Source: Acinetobacter genomosp. 15BJ (GTDB taxonomy: Bacteria > Pseudomonadota > Gammaproteobacteria > Pseudomonadales > Moraxellaceae). Taken from it: a stretch of 64,000 nt of DNA. Of this stretch, positions 44,430 through 53,994 are shown piece by piece (the first letter of the stretch is position 1; each line of letters opens with the position of its first letter). The notes below the pieces were generated by a model. It had not been told where the DNA came from, searched no databases, and saw nothing but the letters and a program-made list of their open reading frames with translations. The stretch spans positions 90,407-154,406 of the forward strand of contig NZ_KE007349.1 in assembly GCF_000400715.1 (NCBI RefSeq), given 5' to 3'. Both the position numbers and the translations under genes were made by a program.

Positions 44430-46725
44430 GGCATTTACAAATATAGAATTTGATTTCAAAAAGTCTTCATTGATTACTTTAGAAGGTCCAAATGGGTATG
44501 GAAAAACATCTACCTTTGATGCTATTGAATTGCTATTTACGGGGAAAATATCCAGAATATCAGATCTTTATAAGCTTGTGATGGTTGAGACAAAAAAGAA
44601 GTTTAAAGATAATCTATATTGGAACAAAAAAGGTGGTGAGGTTGATTTAAAAATTAAAGTAGAGTTGATGAATGATCATGATGATGAAAAACTGTTTTTT
44701 GTTAGATTGGGGTTTGTCAATGATTTAAAAGTCGAAATTAATAATAAAGCTAATAATTTTGATATTTTTAGTTTATATAAATTAGATGATTTTAACTCTG
44801 AACCTACTGAGAATAAGTTAGAAAATAATTTTTTTGAACAGTTTTTTGGTGAAAGTTTTTGTTCTAACTATTCAATGTTAAATTATTTACACCAAGGTCA
44901 GAGTCAATTTATTTTTTCGAAAAAAATCACTGATCGTAAGAAGGCTTTGGAAGAACTAATAAAAACAACTGAAATAAAGAAACGTATTGATATTTGTAAT
45001 AAAGTCGAAAGTAAATTAACAAAACAGGAAAAAGCACAAAAGGTAGAAATTGATGAGATAGATGCTAAGTTAAAAAATATCTTGGAAAAAAATATTTCTG
45101 AAAATGAATATGATGTTATATATAAAAAAATATCTACACAAAGAACATCCCCAAAATGGGATGATGAAGAAATTTTTTTACAAGAGGCTGATGTAAATTA
45201 TAATAATTTTATAAAAGAAATTGATCTATTAATAGAGTGTTGTAAAAGAAAAGAAGATATACGCATAAGAAATCAAAATTCAGCTATTGAAAAATTTATC
45301 ATTGATAATGATAGTTCTTTGTTGCTGCTTGTATCTATAGGTAAGCATATAAGTAATTTTGATAATCTTCAATTGATTAATAAAAGACTCTTAGAGGTTG
45401 ATCAAGTTTTATTGATATTGGATAAGGATTTTAATGCTATTTCTCAAGAGGAAATTACAAAATTAAGTTCTTTAGGGGTGGTTATTTCAGATAAACTTAA
45501 AGAAAATATTATTGAGAAAGATAAGAAATTAGCATTGCTCTCAGAAAAAAAAGCGAAGTTATTAGAGCTTAATAAAATGCGAAAGGATTTATTTGAAAAA
45601 CATAAGCAAAGTTTTGGTGAGGATGGAACTATATGCGCTTTATGTGGGATAGATTGGGGAAGTGTAGAAAAACTTATTGAAAATATAAGGGTGATTTCAG
45701 ATTTATATTCAAAAGAAATTGGAAGTTCAACAGAAGATCTAAGTAAGGTCTATTTGATTATTTCTTCTGAGTTAAAGTTGATTAAAGAGTTATATATAAA
45801 AGAAAAAGATGCTTTTTTAAAAGATTTTAATATTAATTTGTTCACCAAATTAAATATAAGCCAAAACTTTTTTAAAACCTTGAACGGTTTGAGTTCTCGT
45901 CTTGAGAAAATGGCAATAAGTTATTCTTCTGAATATACAGATGATGATATTGAATTGGAAATTAGAAAAGATAAAATTATTTCTAATTTAAGAGGTTTAA
46001 AAAAAATAGAAGGGGATGTTCTACCTGTAGGGTGGGAGGAAGCTATAAGTGTAACTTTTGAGAAACATAAAGATTTCTATGACTTACTGGAAGATGATTT
46101 AAATCATAAGAAAAACTATGTAAATAAAAAGTTTAAAGACTTTAAGGATTTTGAACTTCAGCAGACGAAAAAATTGTTAAAGGAAAAGAGTGATTTATAT
46201 AATGCAAACTTAAATGCAAAAGCTAAAATAATTAGGTTGAAAAAAACACTAATTGAAACTGAACGTGATTACTCTTCAAGAATTATCGCTAATATTGAAT
46301 TAATATTTCATATCTATAGTGGGCGCTTAATACAAAATTATCAACGTGGTCTAGGACTGTTTATAGACTATGCAGAAGGGCAGCAAATTCGCTTCTGTAC
46401 TGCGGAAAGTTCTGACCATGATGCGACACTAGCAATGAGTTCTGGTCAATTGGCTGCATTGAGTCTAGCTTTTTTCTTATCATTAAATAGAGTTTATTCC
46501 GAGAACTCTTTAGTTTTAATTGATGATCCTGTGCAATCCTTAGATGAAATCAATATTGCATCTTTAACTGACTTATTACGTTGCGAGTTAAAAGATAGGC
46601 AATTAATCATTTCCTCACACGAAGATGATATTTCTAGATATATGAGATATCGATTTGAACGGGCTGGTTTATCTCAGGTATCGATTCATATGCAGAGCCA
46701 TAATACAGATAGTTTAATTCAATGA
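44386..46725 (+). CDS. ABC-3C system SMC/Rad50-like ATPase
   Basis: A 779-residue ABC ATPase with the SMC/Rad50 layout: Walker A GPNGYGKT (34-41) at the N-terminus, long coiled coils (about 190-650), a CxxC hook-like motif (CALCG, about 417), then signature MSSGQLAALSLAFF (about 683), Walker B LVLIDDPVQSLDE (about 708) and the H-loop IISSHEDD. In ABC-3C systems the ATPase is thought to sense invading nucleic acid and trigger the effector. GGAG at 44375-44378 serves the ATG. The gene is intact although its effector gene is split. Confidence 0.9.
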   Translation: MKNWKISKLQIQAFKAFTNIEFDFKKSSLITLEGPNGYGKTSTFDAIELLFTGKISRISDLYKLVMVETKKKFKDNLYWNKKGGEVDLKIKVELMNDHDDEKLFFVRLGFVNDLKVEINNKANNFDIFSLYKLDDFNSEPTENKLENNFFEQFFGESFCSNYSMLNYLHQGQSQFIFSKKITDRKKALEELIKTTEIKKRIDICNKVESKLTKQEKAQKVEIDEIDAKLKNILEKNISENEYDVIYKKISTQRTSPKWDDEEIFLQEADVNYNNFIKEIDLLIECCKRKEDIRIRNQNSAIEKFIIDNDSSLLLLVSIGKHISNFDNLQLINKRLLEVDQVLLILDKDFNAISQEEITKLSSLGVVISDKLKENIIEKDKKLALLSEKKAKLLELNKMRKDLFEKHKQSFGEDGTICALCGIDWGSVEKLIENIRVISDLYSKEIGSSTEDLSKVYLIISSELKLIKELYIKEKDAFLKDFNINLFTKLNISQNFFKTLNGLSSRLEKMAISYSSEYTDDDIELEIRKDKIISNLRGLKKIEGDVLPVGWEEAISVTFEKHKDFYDLLEDDLNHKKNYVNKKFKDFKDFELQQTKKLLKEKSDLYNANLNAKAKIIRLKKTLIETERDYSSRIIANIELIFHIYSGRLIQNYQRGLGLFIDYAEGQQIRFCTAESSDHDATLAMSSGQLAALSLAFFLSLNRVYSENSLVLIDDPVQSLDEINIASLTDLLRCELKDRQLIISSHEDDISRYMRYRFERAGLSQVSIHMQSHNTDSLIQ

Positions 46726-46843
46726 AACTAAAATAGACCAAATTGATTAGCACGTCAGAGGTTGTCACACTTATGAGAAGGCGTGAGTAAAAATCTAGGG
46801 TTGAGTCTTTTTAAAATGGTAATCTATGCCAATTGAGGAGTTT

Positions 46844-46900
46844 ATGTTTTTGGGATTACTTAATGCCTACTTTAAATTGGATAGGAAAAGAAGCAGTTGA
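46844..46900 (+). CDS. Possible short leader ORF overlapping the second mod start
   Basis: ATG 46844 follows a perfect GAGGAG and encodes MFLGLLNAYFKLDRKRSS before TGA. The mod start (46863) lies inside it in another frame. It may couple or limit mod translation. It could equally be chance. Confidence 0.35.
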   Translation: MFLGLLNAYFKLDRKRSS

Positions 46901-48584
46901 AAAGCACCATAAAGAAGTTCCTTATCGATTACTAGAACCTGTGGCTGGAGTTTCATGCAATGAGGATGAACAGGGCGGCAATCTTTTAGTTCAAGGGGAT
47001 AACTTACATGCATTGAAGGCACTTTTACCACGCTATGCAGGAAAAGTTGATTGTATTTATATTGATCCTCCATATAACACTGGGAATGAAGGGTGGATCT
47101 ATAATGACAATGTAAACAGTCCTGAGATCCGTAAGTGGTTAGGGGAGATTGTGGGGAAAGAGGGCGAAACGCTAGATCGACATGATCGTTGGTTATGTAT
47201 GATGTATCCTCGACTATCTATGTTGAAAAGCTTTCTTAAGGAAGAAGGCGTAATTTTAATTTCAATAGATGATAATGAAGTAGCAAATTTACGTTTAATT
47301 ATGGATGAAATTTGGGGTGTAAATAACTTTATATGTCAGTTAGTTTGGGAAAAAGGGAGAAAAAATGATGCAAAATATGTATCAGTAGGGCATGAATATA
47401 TTCTTATTTACGCTCGAAATAAAAATAAACTCAAAGAGAAAAATATAAAATGGCGGGAGAAGAAACCTGGCGCTGATGAAATTCTTATAGAGCTAAATCG
47501 ATTAAGAACGTTATACAAGAATGATTATGCTTCAATTGAAAAAGACCTATCCAAATTTTACAAAAATCTAGCGAAAGATCATCCTTCCAAAAAGCATTCA
47601 AGGTATTCCAAAGTTGATAACAAAGGAATTTGGCGTGATGACAATATGTCATGGCCAAAACCTGATGGGCCTAAATATAATGTTATTCATCCTGTTACAG
47701 GCTTACCTTGTGCTATTCCGCCGAATGGTTGGAGATATAGTACTTTAGAAAAAATGCAAGAACAGATAGGATTAGGAAAGGTTGTTTTTAGAGCGGATCA
47801 TAGTGAGCCACCTATAAGAAAGACATACTTAATACAAACAGGTGAGGACGAATTTGATGATGAGTCCGCAGTGCAAGTTGCTGGAAGCTACTTTTATAGA
47901 AGTGCCTTACAGGCAAAAAATGAATTGAGAGATATTTTTAAAACAGAAATTTTTGATTATCCAAAAGATAGTGATGTTTTAGCAAGATGGATAGATTATG
48001 TGACTCCAAAAGATGGGTTAGTGCTGGATAGCTTTGCGGGTTCGGGTACAACAGCACATGCAGTATTAAAACTCAATGCAAATTTTGGAAGTAATAGAAA
48101 GTTTATTTTAGTTGAAATGGATAAAAATATTGCTACAAAAGTCACTTTTGAAAGAATTAAAAGAGTAACTAAAGGTTATATAAATAGGAATGGGGAAGAT
48201 ATAGAAGGGTTGGGTAGTAGTTTTCAATTCTGTAAGCTTTCACAAGAACCATTGTTTAATGCCAGTGGTCATATACGCAATGATGTTTCATTCTCGCAAT
48301 TGGCTGAATTTGTATGGTTTTGTGAAACAGGTACGGGCTATACAGGAAAAGCGGACTCTCCTTTACTGGGAATTTATGAAGGTCGTGCAATTTATCTACT
48401 TTATAATGGAATTTTAAAAGATCTTACCGAACAAGGTGGCAATATTCTTACAAAGCAAGTATTTGATGTTCTTCCGAAGTTTGAAGGAGTTAAAGTGATT
48501 TATGCGGCTGCTAATCGTTTAGGGGGCAAGGCTAAACGTGAAAATATTGTATTTAAACAAACACCATATGCTTTAGAGGTTTAA
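46863..48584 (+). CDS. mod: Type III DNA methyltransferase Mod (second system)
   Basis: The protein has 573 residues from ATG 46863 (MPTLNWIGKEAVEKHHKEVP, the usual start of this group). Motif IV is DPPYNTGNEGW (about 68-78) and motif I is DSFAGSGTTAHAVL (about 388). The target recognition part between them is large (about 190-370). No repeat tract is present, so it should not be phase-variable. It methylates adenine at the system's site and guides the Res subunit, whose gene follows after 3 bases. The group (with WxGK..V..H..VP..LL) is distinct from the transposon-borne Mod. Confidence 0.93.
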   Translation: MPTLNWIGKEAVEKHHKEVPYRLLEPVAGVSCNEDEQGGNLLVQGDNLHALKALLPRYAGKVDCIYIDPPYNTGNEGWIYNDNVNSPEIRKWLGEIVGKEGETLDRHDRWLCMMYPRLSMLKSFLKEEGVILISIDDNEVANLRLIMDEIWGVNNFICQLVWEKGRKNDAKYVSVGHEYILIYARNKNKLKEKNIKWREKKPGADEILIELNRLRTLYKNDYASIEKDLSKFYKNLAKDHPSKKHSRYSKVDNKGIWRDDNMSWPKPDGPKYNVIHPVTGLPCAIPPNGWRYSTLEKMQEQIGLGKVVFRADHSEPPIRKTYLIQTGEDEFDDESAVQVAGSYFYRSALQAKNELRDIFKTEIFDYPKDSDVLARWIDYVTPKDGLVLDSFAGSGTTAHAVLKLNANFGSNRKFILVEMDKNIATKVTFERIKRVTKGYINRNGEDIEGLGSSFQFCKLSQEPLFNASGHIRNDVSFSQLAEFVWFCETGTGYTGKADSPLLGIYEGRAIYLLYNGILKDLTEQGGNILTKQVFDVLPKFEGVKVIYAAANRLGGKAKRENIVFKQTPYALEV

Positions 48585-48587
48585 GCT

Positions 48588-51275
48588 ATGACTGCGTATA
48601 TTGCTAAAGAATATCAAGATCAAGTATTAGACAGTGTAAAAGCGTATTTTCAAGTCTGTCATGAGTTTGCAAACGCATCTACGGCCTTTTATGTGACTAC
48701 AGAACGATTGTGGGGTAAGGGGCAAACCTATAATGCATTAAATGGGTTTAATAGTGAGATGCCTTATTTTTGTTTACGTGTGCCGACGGGTGGGGGAAAG
48801 ACATGGTTGGCAAGTAAAAGTGTAGCACTAATAAATAAACATTTTTTGAGAGTAGCTCAAAGTATCATCTTGTGGTTAGTTCCAAGTAAGACGATACGTG
48901 AACAAACTATTACTGCTTTAAAAAATAAACAGCATCCATATTCATCAGCATTACGTGAAGCAGGTGAAGTCACAGTCATGGATATTGAAGAAGCAAAAAG
49001 CATTACTCGTTCAACGCTTTTAACTTCAACAGTTGTTATTGTTGCTACACGCCAAGCTTTTCAAGTAGAAGAAGAAGAAAGTAGAAAAGTTTATCAAAAT
49101 AATGGTGCGCTAATGCATCATTTTGAGCATCTAACAGAAGAACAAAAGTCAGAATTATTAACAGAGGGAGAAGGGAGTGATCTAATAGTTCCAAATTCTT
49201 TAGCTAACGTTCTTAGATTACATCGCCCTTTTATTATTGTTGATGAAGCACATAATAGTCGTACTGAACTTGCTTTTGATATGTTAGCTCGTTTTAAGCC
49301 AAGTGGCATTATGGAGCTTACAGCAACACCAGATACAGTGAGAACTCCAACCAATGTTTTACATAGCGTCTCTGCTGCTGAATTAAAAGCAGAACAAATG
49401 ATTAAATTGCCGATTGTTTTAGAAACAGAATCAAATTGGCAACAATGCTTAGCATATGCGATTCATAAAAGAGAGTCTTTAGAACATATAGCGTTAGAAG
49501 AACAGAGACAGGGTTTTGAATATCTGAGACCGATAGTACTTATTCAGGCTGAAGCAAAAAGTAAAGTTCGTGAAACATTGGATATTTATGCTGTACTTAA
49601 TGAACTAGAAAATAATCAGAATATTCCAAGAGAGCAGATCGCTCTTGCTACAGGAGATGAGAAAGAACTTGAAGAAATTACAGCAAAATATCCTAAAGGA
49701 ATTTTAGATAAGGCTTGTAAAATTAAGTATGTAATTACTCAAAAAGCTTTAGCTGAGGGTTGGGATTGCCCATTTGCTTATATTTTAGTGAGTATGGCTT
49801 CTGTGCAATCAAGTACAGCAGTTGAGCAATTATTAGGGCGTATTCTTAGACAGCCAAATGCATCACATAGACAGAGTGAACAGTTAAATCAATCTTATGC
49901 TTATGTTGTATCAAAAAGTTTTTCTGACACAGCTGAAACTTTGAGAGATAGCCTAGTTGAAGGGGCTGGTTTTGATACTAAAGAAGCGGCTGAATTTGTT
50001 AAAGCAGGTACGGGTGAGCAAGCTCGTTTGGACTTTGGAAATTCTAAAATTATTGTGAAACCAATAACAATTCCGTTACCTGAAAAGCCAGATTTAAAGT
50101 CTGTTACACCTACGGTAAAAAAGAAAGTAGAATGGAATAATAAAACCAATGAATTGACGATTATTACCCCGTTGACTAAAGAAGAGACTGTGGAACTAAC
50201 GAAAACTGTTTCACAACTAGAGTCAGTGCAGCAGATTGAGAAAGGGGCCGAGGTTAGCCGTCAATCTATCGAATATTTTCAGACACCTGCGGAATTGGGT
50301 AAAGAGCTTAAAGTCCCACTATTAGCATTATCGGTTCAGGGCGAGCTTCAATTATTTGATGATCCAGAAGTTCTTGAATATCCTTGGAATTTAACAACAG
50401 TAGATGCAAAAGTTTTGCATGATGATATTTCAATTTTAAATTCAGCTTATGCTTCAAATGATTTTGGAACTTTAGATATTGATGAGACTAAAGGTAAGGT
50501 AAAAGTTACTTTTCTTCCAAAACTTCAGAGAGATTTAGGTTTGGTGTATAAACCTGAAAATTGGGATGAAGTCAAATTAGCAACTTGGTTATGTAAGAAT
50601 ATCTTAGAAGAATCATTAACTCATGAGGCTAAACGAAATTTTGTTCTTGCGTGGCTAAATGATTTGTTAAGTAAAGATGATTTTGATTTGGCTCGAACAA
50701 ATACTCAGAAATATATAATTCGTCAGTTGATTGAAAAAAGAATTAATATTTTACGAAAGGAAGCTGTTAATGATGCTTACCAAAATTTCTTATTTGGCAA
50801 TGATGAGCTTCATCAAATAACAGTCTCAAACGAACAAGAATATCAGTTTAATTTCCATCCAAATGTTTATGCACCTTCTCGCGATGATAATGGTGAATAC
50901 GGATATTATACATTTAACAAACATTACTATGGCCGTATTGGGGCTTTTGATAGTGGTGAAGAGTTTGCTTGTGCATGTTGGTTGGATCAGCAAGCAGTTA
51001 AAGGAAATATTGAGTTTTGGGTGAGAAACTTAGTTCGTAAAGAAGGCTGTTCTTTTTACTTGCAAAAGGGAAATGGTCGCTTCTATCCAGATTTTATATG
51101 TAAACTACCTAATGGAAAAATTTTAGTGGTTGAATATAAAGGGGCTGATAAGTGGGAAGCTGCTAAGGATGATCGCCAAATTGGGGAGCTATGGGCTAAT
51201 TTATCAGAAGGACAATGTAAATTTATTATGATTAAAGATAAGCGCTTCGATCTGATTGAGAGCTTGTTAAGCTAA
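48588..51275 (+). CDS. res: Type III restriction enzyme, Res subunit (second system)
   Basis: An 895-residue SF2 helicase-nuclease. Walker A is VPTGGGKTW (about 65-73), DEAH box VDEAHNSRTE (about 217), helicase motifs ITQKALAEGWDCPFAYIL and EQLLGRILRQP, and the C-terminal PD-(D/E)xK nuclease is FYPDFICKL with VVEYKGADKWE (about 832-855). Together with the adjacent Mod it forms a complete type III system, apparently intact. It is co-transcribed with mod (3-base gap) and followed by two further genes of the same unit. Confidence 0.93.
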   Translation: MTAYIAKEYQDQVLDSVKAYFQVCHEFANASTAFYVTTERLWGKGQTYNALNGFNSEMPYFCLRVPTGGGKTWLASKSVALINKHFLRVAQSIILWLVPSKTIREQTITALKNKQHPYSSALREAGEVTVMDIEEAKSITRSTLLTSTVVIVATRQAFQVEEEESRKVYQNNGALMHHFEHLTEEQKSELLTEGEGSDLIVPNSLANVLRLHRPFIIVDEAHNSRTELAFDMLARFKPSGIMELTATPDTVRTPTNVLHSVSAAELKAEQMIKLPIVLETESNWQQCLAYAIHKRESLEHIALEEQRQGFEYLRPIVLIQAEAKSKVRETLDIYAVLNELENNQNIPREQIALATGDEKELEEITAKYPKGILDKACKIKYVITQKALAEGWDCPFAYILVSMASVQSSTAVEQLLGRILRQPNASHRQSEQLNQSYAYVVSKSFSDTAETLRDSLVEGAGFDTKEAAEFVKAGTGEQARLDFGNSKIIVKPITIPLPEKPDLKSVTPTVKKKVEWNNKTNELTIITPLTKEETVELTKTVSQLESVQQIEKGAEVSRQSIEYFQTPAELGKELKVPLLALSVQGELQLFDDPEVLEYPWNLTTVDAKVLHDDISILNSAYASNDFGTLDIDETKGKVKVTFLPKLQRDLGLVYKPENWDEVKLATWLCKNILEESLTHEAKRNFVLAWLNDLLSKDDFDLARTNTQKYIIRQLIEKRINILRKEAVNDAYQNFLFGNDELHQITVSNEQEYQFNFHPNVYAPSRDDNGEYGYYTFNKHYYGRIGAFDSGEEFACACWLDQQAVKGNIEFWVRNLVRKEGCSFYLQKGNGRFYPDFICKLPNGKILVVEYKGADKWEAAKDDRQIGELWANLSEGQCKFIMIKDKRFDLIESLLS

Positions 51276-51299
51276 TTTAAGTAATAGTTGGGAGAGTAC

Positions 51300-52811
51300 A
51301 TGAAGTTAATTCATATCATTGATACCGATCAAAATATGTGGATTGATGTTGATGTATTCTTTCAACAATCTGAAATGGAACTTACACAATGGCGTAGTCA
51401 AATAAGGGAGCAATATAAAAGGAATAAAACCAAGCCTCATTTTACATGTGCTTGGTGTCAATCACCTGTAACCCTCGCTAGACGTACAGATCACATGCAG
51501 ATCAACACTTCGGCAACATTCTTTTTCAGACATATTCCTGAGTTGGAAAATACCCCAAACTTCAAGTGTCCTGTAAAGCATATTAAACAGCTATCGGAGC
51601 AAGAAAAAACTGCTTTAAAGTATCAGATTGCGAAAGAAACCCAACTACATAAATTGCTAAAAGAGAATATATATAAGAGTCTACAAGTAGATGAATCTTT
51701 TAGTGATATTCATATTGAACAAGTTCGTAAAAGCATTGACCTAAAGCAATGGCGTAGACCAGATGTATCTTCGTTATATAAAAAGCAATTAGTTGTTTTT
51801 GAAGGACAACTTTCTACAACTTTTTTGAATGTCATTATTGATCGTAAGATTTTTTATCAAGATAACAATGCTTGCCTACTATGGATTTTCAATCATTTTG
51901 AGCCGACTGAAAAAGCGAAGAAGCAGTCAATGCAAGATATTTACTACAACAATAATGCAAATGCATTTGTAGTGAATGCCTCTACAGTTGCTCAGTCAAT
52001 TCAAACAAAAGCTTTTACTTTAGAGTGTCATTATTTAAAGCCTGAAATAAAGAATAATCAAATCATTAATCAGTGGAATACTGAGTTTGTCGAATTCCAA
52101 AACTTAGTTCAGAACGAAGCTACAAAGCAAATATACTTTTTTGATTATGAAGCTGAATATCGAAAGTTAAAGCAAAAATTAGGCTTACGGCATAGTTATT
52201 TACAAGAGAGTAAGAATCAAAAAGATAAACTAAAAGTTCAGAAATATATCGAATCACTAGAACAGGTTGATCTTGAAACAAAAGTTCCATCAAAAACTAA
52301 ATCTGAATTATTGGCGGAATTTACTGAGCTATGGGTAAAAACTCATTATCTTACCGATAGTCAATTCAACCTTCAGTGGTTCTCTATTCGTAAAGAGCTT
52401 GAACTAATGGGAATTAGTACACCCAAATACCTTTTACATGCACCCTATAAAACAGTGGTTAACTCAATTTTAAGTGCAAAATTTGGCTATGCAGTTGGTA
52501 ATAATATTAACGATATGGTAAGTGTAGCTCATAACTTAATGGAACATCATCCAGCTTACATTAAGCATTTTATGCTTACTTTAAAAGTAACTGGAAAACC
52601 TAACTTATTGAATGAGAGAGATAGTTCGGGTAAATGGAAAGAACGCTATAAAAAATATACCCAACAGTCAGAGGATGCCAAAATTTATAATCATGATTTA
52701 AATCAATTTATTGAGTTTTTAGTACCTGAGTTTGAAGGACGTTTGATTTCTTGGGGGGAAGGTAGTACACCTTATTCTAACGCACAATTTGGCGGAGTAA
52801 GCCAAAAATGA
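51300..52811 (+). CDS. DUF6035/CoiA-like nuclease-fold protein
   Basis: The protein has 503 residues from ATG 51300 (GGGAGAG at 51290-51296; in-frame start at 51288 also possible). An N-terminal Cys motif (CAWC at 50-53 and later CPVKH at 90-94) is likely a zinc site. It is followed by a CoiA-like PD-(D/E)xK core: WRRPDVSSLY (about 151-160), VVFEGQLS (Glu168, Gln170) and IIDRKIFYQ. CoiA-type proteins process DNA in competence; island members are suspected nucleases in defence. It lies 24 bases after res and overlaps the Fic gene by 4 bases (ATGA). Confidence 0.7.
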   Translation: MKLIHIIDTDQNMWIDVDVFFQQSEMELTQWRSQIREQYKRNKTKPHFTCAWCQSPVTLARRTDHMQINTSATFFFRHIPELENTPNFKCPVKHIKQLSEQEKTALKYQIAKETQLHKLLKENIYKSLQVDESFSDIHIEQVRKSIDLKQWRRPDVSSLYKKQLVVFEGQLSTTFLNVIIDRKIFYQDNNACLLWIFNHFEPTEKAKKQSMQDIYYNNNANAFVVNASTVAQSIQTKAFTLECHYLKPEIKNNQIINQWNTEFVEFQNLVQNEATKQIYFFDYEAEYRKLKQKLGLRHSYLQESKNQKDKLKVQKYIESLEQVDLETKVPSKTKSELLAEFTELWVKTHYLTDSQFNLQWFSIRKELELMGISTPKYLLHAPYKTVVNSILSAKFGYAVGNNINDMVSVAHNLMEHHPAYIKHFMLTLKVTGKPNLLNERDSSGKWKERYKKYTQQSEDAKIYNHDLNQFIEFLVPEFEGRLISWGEGSTPYSNAQFGGVSQK

Positions 52812-53812
52812 AATACCAACCGCCTTATACCATCACATCAAAAATCATCCATCTAATTGCACAGATCAGTGAGAATATAGGGCGTTTGACTGTTTTAGAG
52901 GAAATCCAAGACAATCTAAAACTTCGTAAAGCCAATCGTATCCGTACCATTCAAGGCTCACTAGCAATAGAAGGAAATACTCTCAGTACTGAACAAATCA
53001 CAGCGATCCTTAATGGTAAGACAGTAATTGCACCTCCGAAAGAAGTACAGGAAGTTCGTAACGCAATCAAAGCCTATGAAGCTTTTCAGCAGTGGCAACC
53101 AAGCCAAGAATCAGACTTATTACAAGCGCATCAAATTTTAATGACAGGCTTGATTGATGAAGTCGGTCAATATCGTCATGGTGGTGTTGGTGTGATGTCA
53201 GGTAATCGAGTGGTGCATATGGCTCCACCTGCGAATCAGATTAACCGTTTGATGGCTGATTTACTTGATTGGTTGAATGACAGCGATATACATCCACTGA
53301 TTCAAAGCTCAGTCTTCCACTATGAGTTTGAGTTTATCCATCCATTTGCGGACGGCAATGGTCGAATGGGAAGGCTATGGCAAACTTTAATATTAAGCAG
53401 ATGGAACCCAATCTTTGCTAATATTCCAGTTGAGAGTTTGATTCATCAAAATCAGAAAGCCTACTATGAGGCTTTGCAAACAAGTACCGATCGGACTGAT
53501 TCAGCACCATTTATTGAATATATTTTGCAGATGATCTTAGATGCAATCCTGAGTTCAAATGATACCGCTCAAGATAGCGATCATGTTACCGCTCAAGTTG
53601 ACGTACAAGTGAGCGACCAAGTTCAGCGTTTAATTTCGGCAATGAAGCAAGAAGACTACACTTTGGCTGAATTGATGCAATTGGTTGGATTAACTCATCG
53701 AGCAACGTTCCAAAAGAATTACTTGAATCCTGCTATAGAAGCAAATTTGATTGAGCGTACAATCCCAAATAAGCCGAAAAGTCCGAAGCAAAGGTATAGA
53801 TTGAGTTTATAA
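52808..53812 (+). CDS. Fic-family protein (AMP-transferase type)
   Basis: A 334-residue protein with an intact Fic active site HPFADGNGRMGR (from His178) and an N-terminal inhibitory motif SLAIEGN (Ser51, Glu55, Gly56), so it is self-inhibited (class II). The flap region QYRHGGVGVMSG precedes the active site. The C-terminal 65 residues form a winged helix (YTLAELMQLVGLTHRATFQK). Fic enzymes transfer AMP to Ser/Thr/Tyr of target proteins. Its place at the end of an R-M operon suggests a regulatory or toxin-like role. The target is unknown. Confidence 0.9.
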   Translation: MKYQPPYTITSKIIHLIAQISENIGRLTVLEEIQDNLKLRKANRIRTIQGSLAIEGNTLSTEQITAILNGKTVIAPPKEVQEVRNAIKAYEAFQQWQPSQESDLLQAHQILMTGLIDEVGQYRHGGVGVMSGNRVVHMAPPANQINRLMADLLDWLNDSDIHPLIQSSVFHYEFEFIHPFADGNGRMGRLWQTLILSRWNPIFANIPVESLIHQNQKAYYEALQTSTDRTDSAPFIEYILQMILDAILSSNDTAQDSDHVTAQVDVQVSDQVQRLISAMKQEDYTLAELMQLVGLTHRATFQKNYLNPAIEANLIERTIPNKPKSPKQRYRLSL

Positions 53813-53900
53813 AACTAAGTGGTTCCGTAGGTGCCCAAACGATGGCTCAATTCCCCAAGCCACTGGATTACCAACTATGCCTATATAACTCTAAATCTGC

Positions 53901-53906
53901 TACAAT
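53901..53906 (+). promoter_or_regulatory. Island-supplied prfC promoter (-10 TACAAT)
   Basis: The segment CTAAATCTGCTACAATTACG copies the native prfC upstream sequence (9551-9570) with few changes. It drives the intact prfC after integration. The 90 bases between it and the ATG include two TGTGTACATA copies not present in the native leader. Confidence 0.5.
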
Positions 53907-53957
53907 TACGCCAATTTTGAATTCCCACTTTTTTCAGTTTTGGTACATATTTAGAAA

Positions 53958-53979
53958 TGTGTACATAACTGTGTACATA
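53958..53979. repeat. TGTGTACATA repeats at the right end
   Basis: Two direct copies (53958-53967, 53970-53979), with a partial one at 53942-53949. They are the same 10-mer as at the left end beside the integrase. Confidence 0.55.
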
Positions 53980-53994
53980 TTGTAGATTTTTCTC

